Assembly (NCBI GenBank): GCA_019054805.1
Contig: JAHQIY010000008.1
Span: forward strand, 4,449,501-4,513,500
Source: Brachionus manjavacas
Lineage: Eukaryota > Rotifera > Eurotatoria > Ploima > Brachionidae
Length of the DNA stretch: 64,000 nucleotides
Reading direction: 5' to 3'
Below are positions 1 to 11,002 of this stretch, piece by piece. Positions within the stretch are counted from its first letter, which is position 1; each line of letters begins with the position of its first letter. A model generated the notes under the pieces. It did no database searches, was not told the origin of the DNA, and saw nothing but the letters and a program-made list of their open reading frames with translations. The position numbers were made by a program, and so were the translations under genes.

Positions 1-1177
1 CGGGTTAAAAGAGCATCAATTTTTAGAATAATTAAAAAAATAAATTAAAGGCTGTTCTTTTGCTTTTCTAAGAGTTATATTAAATTTGATTTTAAGAATG
101 CACTCTAAAGACTCAAAAGGTAGTAAAATTTTTGTATATTTTTTTGAGTATTTCAAAAAGGAAGCAAAATTAAACTTTTGAAAAGATTCTGCTACGGTTT
201 GATTTTCTGTTATGTCGCGCTATAGGCTTGCAAAACTATTCTATATATTCATTTTGGTATCAACTGAACAATTTTCAAGATCAAGGTTTCAAACTGAAAT
301 TTTTTTTTTATGGTCAACTTATTTAATTTAAAAACTTTTTAGATAAATAAAATAATTAATTTCTTAATTTTTGCGACACACTGTATCAGATTTAATTTTC
401 AATTTCAAAACTATTGTATCTCCTTTTTTCAGCCACTTCTCTATCGCCTTTTAAATGGTGAAAAAAATTCATTAGGTTTTTAAAGTTCAAAATTGATTCT
501 CGTAATTTTGAACTTTTATAAAATAGGGCTTTTGATTTTTCTCATTTTGTCCTTAAATTAATATTTGAATAAACCCTTAATTGTCAACCAAAGACAAAAA
601 TCTAAACCTTAACAACACTTTTAGATTTCTTAAAATTTCAATTTCACTTAGATAGTTTTTATTCTTAAAATAGACTCTTTTACTTTTCTTTTTTCAGAAA
701 GAGTCCGATCAGAGTTTTTACAAATAAAATAAAAAATTCTAAATAAAAAATGCCATTTTTTAAATTTTATTCAACAAAAAAAAATCCGAACAAAAGCATT
801 TTTGCCTTTTTGGTGGCAAGACTGTTCGCATGTCAGTGCTTAAGAAAAGTCTAGACTAGAAAATGTTCATCTAGTACATGCACACAATCAAAAAGACAAC
901 ACTAATCAACAAGTAGTGAATCGATGACGATAGTAAAAAACAAAATTTCTATTTTCGTAAAAGAATATTTTATTATAATTAGGTAACTATCGGTAGTATG
1001 TGTGTGTGGTGTATCTTTTTTTTGTTTCTTCGTAAATAAGCTAGCTAATGAGAAAAGAAAATCGAAAAGTAAGATTTTTTTCTTTATCGCTCTGAATTGC
1101 ACATCGGACTTTGGCTTATACCTGGGCGTGATCGTTTCTGAACCTCTTTGAATCACTTTAGATAATTAAACATTAAG
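1..1177. other. AT-rich flank upstream of the Rheb-like gene
   Basis: No credible gene is visible here. The only open frames are short and low in complexity. A short TG/GTG-rich run lies near 998-1010, and the last 100 bases are richer in GC, consistent with the 5' untranslated region and promoter of the gene starting at 1178. I could not assign a TATA box with confidence because the whole region is AT-rich. Confidence 0.5.
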
Positions 1178-2025
1178 ATGAGCAATTCGCAAAGGCGTCT
1201 CAAGCGTACCATTACCCTGTTGGGCAGCACGTCGGTCGGCAAGTCGACCTTGTGCTCGCGCTTCGTCTACAACCGGGCCTCCACCGACTACGAGCCCACA
1301 ATTCGCAACCAGTTTCAGCACAAAATTGCGCTCAATGGCGTCGAATACGATCTACAGATTCAGGACACAGCCGGCCTAGAACGCTACCCTACCATCAGCG
1401 AGGGCTACATCAACTCAGACGGATTCATACTTGTCTACTCAACCACTGATAACCAAAGCTTTCAAATAATCCAGGACATATTCATCAGTCTGTCCAACGA
1501 ATTGAACAAAACGTAATTAAAAGTTTATTGGAAAAAAATTTTTTTTTTTAAATTTTTATTAAAAAGGAAAAATAAATTTTTTTTAAAAATTTTTATTAAA
1601 AAGGAAAAATAATTTTTTTTTTTAAATTTTTATTAAAAAGGAAAAATTAAATTTTTTTTTTCAAGTATTCCATTAGTTCTTGTGGGAAACAAGTCGGATT
1701 TGGTGGAGAAAAGAAAGGTGTCGAGTGGTGACGGAGAGGCTTTGGCCAAAGAGTGGGGAGCAGCTTTTTTCGAGACGTCAGCTCTTGATGGAAAAGTAAT
1801 AGTGAATTTTTTGGTGGCTTTTTTTGTTCTTATTGAGTAATTTGAATTGAAATTTAGAATGTAAACGATTCTTTCATTGCATTGCTGAATTTAATAGACC
1901 CCATTCAGAAATTGGGCCAGAACGGAAGTGGCGTAAAAAAGATGGACAAAAGCTCAGGCGCTCACATGCATTCGCAAGGCTTGACCACTGGACCGTCGGC
2001 CAAGTCAAGCTGTGTCGTGTCATAA
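1178..2025 (+). CDS. RHEB: Rheb-like Ras-family small GTPase
   Basis: Small GTPase of the Ras superfamily, about 210 residues. In other animals Rheb sits on endomembranes and activates mTORC1. Exons read as 1178-1512, 1666-1795 and 1858-2025, all with GT-AG introns and a continuous frame. Visible motifs are the P-loop GSTSVGKS, switch I ending [16 protein letters not shown] in switch [10 protein letters not shown] and ETSAL for guanine binding, and a C-terminal CVVS CAAX box predicting farnesylation. YEPT, LVYS-type spacing and overall length resemble Rheb more than Ras, Rap or Ral, but the assignment is by family resemblance only. Two key positions are unusual: Thr at the Ras Gly12 position and Leu at the Ras Gln61 position. 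Both normally support GTP hydrolysis, so intrinsic turnover is probably low. The coding DNA is clearly richer in GC than the flanks. Confidence 0.88.
1530..1662 (+). repeat. Tandem repeat filling intron 1 of the Rheb-like gene
   Basis: Three consecutive units of roughly 43 bases make up almost the whole 153-base intron. Each has a T-run, then AATTTTTATTAAAAAGGAAAA and a variable A/T joint. The last unit supplies the pyrimidine tract and AG acceptor at 1661-1665. Direct inspection shows the repetition; that slippage or local duplication made it is inference. Confidence 0.85.
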
Positions 2026-2585
2026 GACCCATGGGCCCGAGCAATCAATCCGGATGAAGATGACCTATTTTTTGATTTTTTTGTTCAAAATGGACACTCG
2101 GATGTTCATGTTTTTAGTTAACCAACCTCTTAATAAAAAACTATTTCTCTTAAGCCTATAACAAATATATATGAAGTTTGTATGTTTAACAAAAAAATTT
2201 TTCTTTCTAAATCACGAATTCTTTTAGTTTATACTTGTATATTTTGATCGACCAAAGAGACTAAGGGCCTAAAGAAGCACTGATCGATTAGTCGATCTGT
2301 GTATTTTTCTTATAAGCTGTACATTTGTTGTTTTTCAGTTTTTTTTTTGTTTTTTTTTGATTTTTTTTGATTTTTTTCAATAATTAAAGAAGTTTTTTTG
2401 CTTTTTACTTTGGTTGTACAGAAATTTTAAACTATAAAAATATCAAGGCTATTTTTTTTGTTTATTAAAAGTAACTAATAAAAATTATTTTGAATTTGAT
2501 CTTTTTTTTAGTCATTAGAGCACTCTTTTTGAGTGGAAAGGATTTTGGGCAGAAGCAAACAAGATATTTAATAAAAAGAATTTAG
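2026..2585. other. 3' flank of the Rheb-like gene
   Basis: AATAAA-like sequence appears at about 2132-2138, a plausible polyadenylation signal for the GTPase transcript. The rest is AT-rich with poly-T runs and no coding signal. Confidence 0.4.
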
Positions 2586-3290
2586 TTCGAATATTTCAAG
2601 AGCCGCAACGATGCCTACAAGTCGGCCTGTACTTCATTACTGGTTGACGTCTCACCTATCTCTATATACTTTAATAGCGTGGCGCTACTAAATAAAAGAA
2701 TTTTAATTTCTTCACAACTTTTATTGAAAAAACTAAAAACTCTCCTTCAAATTAAAAGCTAAACAAATATATATAAATTGAAGAGGAAGAGGGAGGAAGG
2801 GGCTGGGGTAGAGGGGGTGTTACAATATACAATCTTGTAACTATTTATTCGAAATTTTCTATCTACATTTAAAATTGTAACTATTTTTTCTGTAAATTAT
2901 TTTCTGTTTATTTTTTTCTTTACCCTTAATGTTCTCTATAATCTTATGTAATATCTGTAATGTCTCTATAAATTCTTTTTTCTTAATCAATTGTACCTAT
3001 ATATGAAATTACTCATCTCTTATTAGTTTTTTATACTATTGTACCATTGTTAAATTTATTTGTTATTAATTTCTTATTAATTACAAAGTTTTTGAATTAC
3101 TTTAAATCTACTTAACTCATCAATCTGTATAATTCGTCTTGTACCTCAGTTTCGTAGTATTTATTGTAGTTCTTTAATTTATCTCTTGATTTTTGCGCAG
3201 TTAGCTACCATAGATGCTTCCGAGTAAGCCATCTCCGCAAGCTCGCTTGCTGTAGCTCTTTATTATTATTATTAGTATTATTTATTTGTT
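2586..3290 (+). mobile_element. LINE 3' end remnant with (TTA)n tail
   Basis: Starts with a short frame reading EYFKSRNDAYKSA, like the last residues of LINE reverse transcriptase ORFs (compare NQFKNRYDAM in the copy at 25.95 kb). A T-rich 3' untranslated stretch follows and contains a G-rich tract at 2791-2817. The end is a conserved block: GCTACCATAGATG, then CTCCGCAAGCTCGCTTGC, then TATTATTATTA at about 3260-3290. The same terminal block recurs at 26.15-26.22 kb and 61.92-61.98 kb in the same orientation. Non-LTR retrotransposons typically end in a short repeat tail. The element is truncated at its 5' side. Confidence 0.7.
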
Positions 3291-3334
3291 TTCTGCGTCA
3301 GAATAAAGTATAAGTTAAAATAATAAAATTAAAA

Positions 3335-3390
3335 ATTATTATTATTATTATTTATTTCAATGAACGTCTTTAGGGCGATGTTAAAATCAA
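3335..3390 (-). mobile_element. Short retroelement 3' end, hairpin type A
   Basis: Read on the minus strand it is AACATCGCCCTAAAGACG followed by an AT-rich joint and (AAT)n. It matches the ACATCGCC...GGCG hairpin plus A/T tail seen at 3470-3515, 13.40, 21.75 and 23.34 kb. This looks like the 3' terminus of a SINE or truncated LINE. Confidence 0.55.
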
Positions 3391-3459
3391 AAAAATGAGA
3401 TAAACAGGTTTGAATAAATAAAAGACAAATGCTTGAATCCATTCTAAATAAATTTTGAA

Positions 3460-3516
3460 AATTTTAATTTAATTTAATTTATTCAAAAATTACGCCAGGC
3501 TTGGCGATGTTTTACA
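3460..3516 (-). mobile_element. Short retroelement 3' end, hairpin type A
   Basis: Minus-strand reading gives ACATCGCCAAGCCTGGCG, a GC-rich stem, then TAATTTTTGAATAAA and a (TTAAA)n tail. This is the cleanest copy of the type A terminus; the stem CGCCA/TGGCG is intact. It is short and has no coding capacity. Confidence 0.6.
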
Positions 3517-3517
3517 T

Positions 3518-3905
3518 AGAAAATAATGGTTTTGTGAAATTCAGTACAAAATGAAAAAAAGAACAGAAAAAATGTAAAAAAATTGAAAAACTTTTTTTCT
3601 AAAGGTTCCAACTTAATTCTTTATATGCAACATAGTGCAATTTTCAAAGTTGCACCAAATATCAAAGCCTGCTAAATTTGTAGAGTTTAGCAGAAATTAA
3701 ATTTCAATATAATCGAGCGAGGTGTATTTTGCAGAGATTCTGCACACCATTAGCAGACTTTTACAGTTGATGCATCTTAGAATGTTGCACCATGCTTTAT
3801 TTACAGAATTTATTTTAAACTTTTAGATAAAAAATTATTAAATTTTTTAATACTTTGTTCTGTTCTTTTGTACTGAACTTCACAAAACCGAAAATAATAA
3901 ATATA
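3518..3905. mobile_element. MITE-like element with terminal inverted repeats
   Basis: The left end, around 3524-3570, contains GGTTTTGTGAAATTCAGTAC and then AGAACAG. The right end, about 3850-3895, carries the reverse complement with few changes. Inside are two smaller inverted repeats, one on TGCTAAA/TTTAGCA near 3670-3692 and one on GTGTATTTTGCAGA/TCTGCACAC near 3722-3748. There is no ORF. The structure fits a non-autonomous DNA transposon of about 390 bases; I cannot name the superfamily. Confidence 0.65.
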
Positions 3906-4289
3906 AAAAATAGTTTAATTCACAAAAGTCAAGTTTTTTTTCTTTAAATCTGAAAAATAAAAATAGACTGAAAAATTTTTTTTTTAGTGAGAGAAATTCA
4001 TAATTTTAATTTACAGATAATTTTTTCTATTTATTTCAACATTATAAAATTAAATTTATTTATTATCCATTTTAGTTTTTTTTTATTTAGATTCTTGTTG
4101 TTTTTTTTATTTGTTCTTAATAATGTAAATTAAATTTTTTTTTTTCTAGTTTAGTTAAATTAGAAAACTAAACTAGAAAAAAAAAAATTTATTCAAGTTA
4201 ATAAATATTGGTTGAAATACAGCCACAGGTGACGCATGTTTATCTTGTTGACACTTCAAGAAAATAAGAGGAAATAGAAAGATGGCATT

Positions 4290-5268
4290 GGCAATTTTTT
4301 TTCTATTTTACATTTTTCAATAAAACTTTGAGTAAAAAAAGCCCAAAAAAGAAATGGTTTTATAAAAAAAAACTCCTCAATAAAATTCATTCAAACCGGG
4401 TGACAACTTTTGATGAGTGATTATTTTTCTCATTTATAATAAATGTCTTAAATTCTTTTTATAGAGATAACATCGTAAAATAGCTTTTTTTTTTGAGGCT
4501 GAAAATGACTTTAAAAAAACCCAGGGGCAATTAGAGAAAATTTTGATTTTGGCCGATTTCTACCATCAAAAAGTTTCTTCCAAACAAACCTAATTAGACT
4601 GCTAACTTATCTTGAGCTAAAACATCTAAATAAAAAAAAAGATAACAGCTTGCAATAAACAAGATGCTGATCTTTAACCGGGTGAATTGCTGGGGTTATG
4701 GGGCAAATAGTGTTTCACCCCTTAATTCCGAAAATTCAACCCATTAACGCTAAAAATAACCCATTTAACCAATTTTGACCCGTTTGCCTCAAAATATCGT
4801 ATTAATTTTGTCAAATCTGGGATTTATGTGAATTTTTTTTTGAGAAATTATTCCCTGCATTTTTAATTTCAAATCTTCATAATTGAAACAAAACTCTTGA
4901 GTAAATCTTGAATGAGCTTTTTATTTAGAAATTTGATAAAAATATTGAAAATTCTTTTTTAACTTTTAAATACTTTATTTATTAATTTTAACTAAATAAA
5001 GTTCAATATGTGTTAATTATTTTGTTGGATTTTATTTTCTGATTTCAAAAACTAAAAATAAAGTATTAATCAATGAATCTAATCATTTATTTCGTACACT
5101 AAAGACTTAATTTTTTTAAACTTGCAGCACTAGCCCTTGTTTATTTAAAAAAAAATTTAAATTTAATAATTTTAATGAAATTTAAAAGAAACTACTTAGT
5201 GTAATGTTTTAAATTGGCTTTTTTTAATCAAAGTTTTATTGAAAAATGTAAAATAGAAAAAAAATCTT
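4290..5268. mobile_element. Element with 48-bp terminal inverted repeats
   Basis: Positions 4295-4342 and 5218-5266 are near-perfect inverted copies of each other. Both contain CTATTTTACATTTTTCAATA and end toward the inside with TAAAAAAAGCC. The 0.9 kb between them has no convincing ORF. A stretch near 4905-5000 resembles an internal part of the long-TIR family at 22.9 kb, so the interior may be composite. Confidence 0.6.
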
Positions 5269-5309
5269 ACTAATTATTTAATGGAGTTGGGAATATTAAA
5301 AATATCTTG

Positions 5310-5445
5310 ATTGGTAAAAATCTGACATAAATATTAATATTTATGTCATATTTTTACCAATTTACCAATTTTACCGATTTTGATACCAATTGGTATCAAA
5401 ATCAATTCAATACACTTTTAATTGTGATTGGTATCAAAATCACAT
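5310..5445. repeat. Cluster of long palindromes
   Basis: Positions 5310-5361 form a 52-base palindrome with one mismatched pair and essentially no loop, centred on ATATTAATAT. Fifteen bases on, 5376-5403 is a perfect 28-base palindrome centred on CCAATTGG. A third half-copy of the same arm (GATTGGTATCAAAATCAC) lies at about 5428-5445. The function is unknown; the sequence could extrude cruciforms. Confidence 0.85.
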
Positions 5446-5449
5446 CTAT

Positions 5450-6185
5450 ACTCAATTTATATTTTGAATTTTTTTACAATTCAAATATTTTTTCAAATTT
5501 TTTTTTTTCAAATCTTTTTAAGATATAATATTTTTTGTTTTCAATTTTTGATTCAATAATTTTCTATTTTCTAATTTTTATTAGAATATTTCATTAATTC
5601 AATTATTAATTTAAATTAAATTATTAAAAAACTCAAATTTTTTTTATGTTCAAATATTATATTCGAAGCTAAATTTCATTCAAAATACTATTTATTCGAA
5701 TATCGGTTCGAATATGCATATTCGATTTCATTACTATTCAAAACCCGCTTTGTATTCCGTCACCAGTCTAACAACGAATAGAATAGAATGACTCATTCCT
5801 GTCTAAACATATCTCTTTCTCAACTCAAAAAGTCCATTCGAGACTAGTAGTAATTTAAGTTTATTAAAAGCATAGTGAATTTTCATACAAATCTTCCAAA
5901 AATTACAAAAATAAAATTTTTTTCCACTAATCTAAATTGACAAAATTGAGCTTTTTAAACTTTGATGATGAAACAACATGAAACAAAATATGTTTCACTA
6001 AATTCAATTAGAAAAAAATTAAATCTTTATCAATAGGAAAATATTAATAATCAAATTAATAAACAAAATAAAATTTAGATTTCTTAGATTTGTTTATTTT
6101 TGTCTCTATGATCTATTCGAATTAGAATTTTTTGCTATGTGTAAATTTATTTTATTTAAATGTTAAAATTCTGTCACCGCCACAG
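5450..6185. other. AT-rich intergenic stretch
   Basis: No gene, RNA or clear repeat end was found. The segment is dominated by A/T homopolymer runs. Confidence 0.4.
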
Positions 6186-6187
6186 CC

Positions 6188-6548
6188 ACAGTTTTAAGTC
6201 TAAGTCACAAAAATTCAAGTCAAAAATTTAATTTTTTTTTAAAGTCAAAGTTATGAATTGACTTAATTTTTTTTTTTAATTAACAATCACAAAAATCATA
6301 AAATGTTAAAAAATTAAATCCTATTTCTTTAAGAAATCTATCACCTTTTTATAAATGTGCGTTATTCAACGAAATATATTTTTTCTTCTGAAGGCTGAAC
6401 CTTATGAATAAATGCAGATAACTCTGACCAACATAATTTTAAGATTATGGTTTATTTAGAAATTCATTTCATTAAAAAAAAATTTTAAGCCATTGAATTG
6501 ACTTGACTTGTGACTTAAAAATAAGTCTGACTTAAATGAATCTGAATT
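6188..6548. mobile_element. AAGTC-rich MITE-like element
   Basis: The left end reads CAGTTTTAAGTCTAAGTCAC. The right end, near 6490-6548, is a loose inverted version (TGACTTGACTTGTGACTT ... GACTTAAATGAATCTG). The repeated AAGTC/GACTT pentamer at both ends also marks similar stretches at 14.2-14.4, 39.35-39.72 and 53.89-54.02 kb. CAG-starting ends with short subterminal repeats would suit a hAT-type element, but I did not find a convincing 8-bp target duplication. Confidence 0.5.
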
Positions 6549-8181
6549 AGGTGGTACTAATGGTGAAAATTTTATTTTTCAATTCTAAATTAACATACCT
6601 TTGAATAAAAGTAATTAATTTATTGACAAATGTTTTCTTTAATTTTTTCTTTAAGCTGGACTTTTAAATGAAACTTTTTTTGTTTCACCTTTTAAAAATT
6701 TACAGAAAAAACTAAAGTACAAAACCTATGTTTTTTTATTAAGAATTATGGTATGAAAATTCACATTGTCTTTTTTAAAAGCCTCATGATGCATGATGTG
6801 GAATTAGATTTTAATCTAAGTGTTGTTTCTAACGTATTGGTCAACTTGCTATTCTGAATTTGAAATTTTTTTATTAAAATCGTTCTTTACACGATTTCCA
6901 AATTTGATTTTGTGAATTTAAACAAAGATTTGAATTTGTTATCAAAATCTTTACTTAAAAAATTATAATAATTGATAATTTGTCTTTTTTTTTATCCTAG
7001 TCGATAATAGGGGAGGCGCTCAGAGGTTACAGCTTCGAATTGATTTTCTACACCGTATTTATAACTCGGTCGAAGCCCGTGACCAGACTAAACACAAACC
7101 TAATACTGCGATCAATGTTCAAAATTTAATTTTAATTAATTTCAATTTTATTTTTATTTTTGGACTTTTTTTACAATAGAAAATTATGGATAAGTTCTTA
7201 ATAAATAAATGAAAAAATTAATTTTTTTTTCTTGAAAAATATTTGAATGGACTCACAATAAATGAATATAAATTTAAAAAATAATTAAAAAAATTTATCA
7301 AATATTTGGACATTTTTAATTTTGATTTTTTTGATTTCCTTTTTGTTTCAAATTTGGACACAAAATACAAAATAAATTTGTTTAGAAGTTTGAACTTAAA
7401 TAAAAAAATACATTTTTTTTTTTTATATATTTGATTTGTACAGTTTACATCTATATGATAATCCATTTGAAATATTTAAATCTATAGAACACAAAGGTCA
7501 TGTTTTTTTATCAAAACCGAAAAAATATCAAGAAATTGATATAAATAATTTGCAATTCGACTCAAATAAATAGTTATCCTTAAAAAGAGTTTTTTCATTA
7601 TTTAAATTTTTTAATTGGAAATTTATTTGAGATCAATTGTCAAAAAAGCATTCTTTTTTTGAATTTATAAATTTTTCAGCAGACAGACAAAACTATTTAA
7701 AATTTAACAAAAATTTTCCAACTTTAACTTTTCATAAATCCTTTGATAAGTTTTTTGCACGGTTTGATTTAAAAAAATAGGGTGTAGATTTTTTAAATAG
7801 CACATTAACTGAATAAAGGAAAAAAATGAATAGGAAAATAAATTAAATGAAAATTTGTGTAAATAAAGCAAGTTAAAATGTTTGATTTTTGAATCAAATG
7901 TTAAAACCTTGGATACGAGTCTTGCTTAAAGCTTGAAATTGAATCCATCTAAGCCAAATGAGCTTGGTATAGATTCAAAATTCAAAATTGCTTTTTGAAA
8001 GTATAATTTAAATTTTTAAAATTAACTAAATAAAATAATTAATTTTAGTCTTCGCTGAATAGTAGACATTTTTACTAATTATTCAATTCTGTATATTAGA
8101 GATTTTTAAAGAAAGTGTATAATCAAAAACATAATCTTATATTTTAATGTGCTGTTTTTAATTTTTTAGAAGTCTACAGAA
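6549..8181. other. Intergenic, with a GC-richer island near 6,995-7,110
   Basis: Mostly featureless A/T sequence. At about 6995-7110 composition rises and one frame stays open (RIDFLHRIYNSVEARDQT is part of it). The island contains CTTCGAA-type boxes. It may be a relic of a coding element or a SINE body, but nothing diagnostic is left. The last bases before 8182 are the 5' flank of the deaminase gene. Confidence 0.35.
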
Positions 8182-8708
<527 letters not shown>

Positions 8709-8954
8709 ATGAAGATTTCTGTTGAATCAAAAGACTTTTTTTATTTTAAAATTTTGCTCAATTTTAGTTAATTATGAATAAATTAGAAATATAAAACGCA
8801 TTTAAAATTTTTGCTTCTTCTTAATAAAATTTTGTCTATTTAGCTCTTTAAAATAAATTTATAGCTTTTAAAAAGATTTAAAAATTTACAAAAAAATTAG
8901 CTTAAATTCAAAGTTAAAGCGTCGAAACTAAATCGTAATTCGTTTTAGAAAAAA

Positions 8955-9702
8955 ATTGGTCTTAATTATGTGTTTGAATTAAAAAATGTATCTAATGTTG
9001 AAATAACATTGAAAAAGTGCGATGTTTCAAATATTTTTTTCAGTTTCATAAAAAAATAATTTTAAGTTAATATTGCAAGCGAGAAAAGCTCTGTTTTTTT
9101 TTAATAAATTTTGACTTTGGGTTTGTGATATGATATTCCTTAAAATAAAATCTGTAGCTTAAAAACTATTTACGCCCTGTTTTCCATTTTTTATAAATTG
9201 AATTAAGTTAAAATTTTAAAAGAAAAAACAAAGTTTTTCGCGTCTAGTCGTTTAGGTAAATTATGGTTCACCTGTCACTGAAACAATCCTTGTTCTCAGG
9301 TTTTATGAACTATTAGTTCACCTATTTTGAAATTTTTTCATCTATTTAGAAAAAAGCTAATGTAATATTGAAAAATAAGATAAAAAAAGTTGGGCGAAGT
9401 AGGTAAAATTTGCGATATAGATGAATGCTTTCTTTTATTCATTTTTTATTTTATTTTATTAAGCTTTATTTTTATTTTTTTTCAAATATTTTCATTCTGA
9501 AGGAGCATTAGCACGGTACAGACAAACAAATAAATCAAAGTTAAAAAAAATTTTCAATATTTTTTTCAAATTTCCAAATTTTCACTAAAAAATTTAATTT
9601 CAAATAACCTAAAATTATTTTTTATTGAAACTAAAAAAACATCGCACTTTTTGGATACAATTTGTAATTAAAATATAAAAAATCAAACCGAGTTGATAAT
9701 AA
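8955..9702. mobile_element. Long-TIR element, copy 1
   Basis: The left end carries TGTGTTTGAATT, AATGTTGAAATAACATTG, AAAAGTGCGATG and TTCAAATATTTTTTTCAG. The inverted counterpart lies at about 9540-9690, with AACATCGCACTTTTTGG as its clearest block. The interior (for example AACAAAGTTTTTCG, then TCTAGTCGTTTAGG) matches the 1.35 kb copy at 42.93-44.28 kb. Near 9500-9538 it holds a retroelement-like hairpin (GAAGGAGCATTAGCACGG) followed by an AAATAAAT run. No intact ORF. Confidence 0.75.
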
Positions 9703-10884
9703 TTTGAAAAAGAAAACTAAAATCGCTTAGATAAAATTCGAATATTAAAAAATTGAGAAATTAGTAGTAGTAGTGTCTTTTGTATATGTTTGCAAAAGAT
9801 ATTCTCATAGGATCTAAGCATACTTTTGACAATTAAAAAACTTTTGGGGAAAAATTTTTTTTCCATCTGGGATTTTTTTTGTAAATTTGTGATTTTAGAT
9901 CACTTTTGACATATATTACTTTTGCAGTCTTTTTATTAAGCGGATATGATTCAATTTCGTACTCAAATTTCAATTTTTTTCCACCAAAAATGGACAAGCT
10001 TACTTTTCTCAACATTCAGATGAGCTTTTTTCTAATTTAAAAAAAAGAGAATTCTTATTATCAAAGTTTAAATTATAATTTACCTTTTTTTGAACACATC
10101 CTAAGTGAGTGATCATGAAAACTTTGGACTTTTTTCTAAGTCTAAGTTTGTTTAATAGCAAAACGTTTTGCCTTTAGGAAATTTAATTTTATTTTTATTA
10201 AGTTTTATTTAAAAAAACTATGTTTTTTTCAAGAAAATTGAAGCATTACTAAATTTTAGTCTATTTTTCTATAATTTTTTCAATTTGAATCATCTTTAAA
10301 GTATCAAAAATAATGACAAAAGTTATTTTTTGATTTTTATTTATCAAATACTTAGATCTTGATTCGGATAATTTTTTATTTGTGAATTAACTGAAAAAAA
10401 ATTATTTTAAAAATTAAAATTTAAAAATCAGTGATTGAATTTTATTCCGATTAAAATAATTAATAAGTACCTTATCTTAAAATTATGACAAATTTAGTCA
10501 AAATTCAAACTTATTTTAAGATAAATTTTTAAATAAAAATCACGACGAGTCTGTTTCTAAAGACAATATTTTTATTTCGCTAAACTATTATGTTCATAAT
10601 TGGTAACATTTAAAATGAAATTAAAATGCACTTAAGAGTGGATGTAAAAGAATTAATTCTTTTTTTTAAACAAAAAAAAAAGAAAAAGCTTAAAATAGAA
10701 ACAAGTCAAAACTTAAAATAAACTAAGAATCTAAATTTAGAAAAAGAGAAACTATTAAAAAAATCATAGAAAAAGAGCCAAAAAAATTTGGTTTTAGCAT
10801 TAATAAAAATACAAATAATCGCTAATTTGGCAACTTATTTGGGAAGAAATGACTCAAAGCCGTAGCATTGGAATAAGAAATTGA
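9703..10884. other. AT-rich spacer upstream of the epoxide hydrolases
   Basis: No gene-like reading frame, RNA or repeat terminus was found. Short minus-strand frames near 9,833-10,015 are low-complexity and unsupported. Confidence 0.4.
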
Positions 10885-11002
10885 TGTTTACCTTTAATAA
10901 AAAAATATTTTAAAAATGAGCAGTTTCAATAAAAAAAAAAGAAATCGAGATAAAATTTTATCTTAAAAAAAAAAATTAATTAATTTATTAATTTTTAGAG
11001 TA
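10885..11002 (+). promoter_or_regulatory. Conserved 5' leader of epoxide hydrolase A
   Basis: This leader is repeated almost exactly at 14,868-14,986 before the second hydrolase: GTTTACCTTTAATAAAAAA, then GAGCAGTTTCAATAAAA, then AATTTTTAGAGTAATG. The TTTTTAG just before the start codon looks like a 3' splice site, so the leader may contain the end of a 5'-UTR intron or a trans-splice acceptor. A short upstream frame starting at 10,917 ends before the gene. Because the leader is part of the duplicated tract, its conservation need not mean selection. Confidence 0.5.

Noticed and set aside
902-1156. 84-codon minus-strand ORF upstream of the GTPase
   Set aside because: Low complexity with no recognisable domain, and it lies in the probable promoter/5' UTR.
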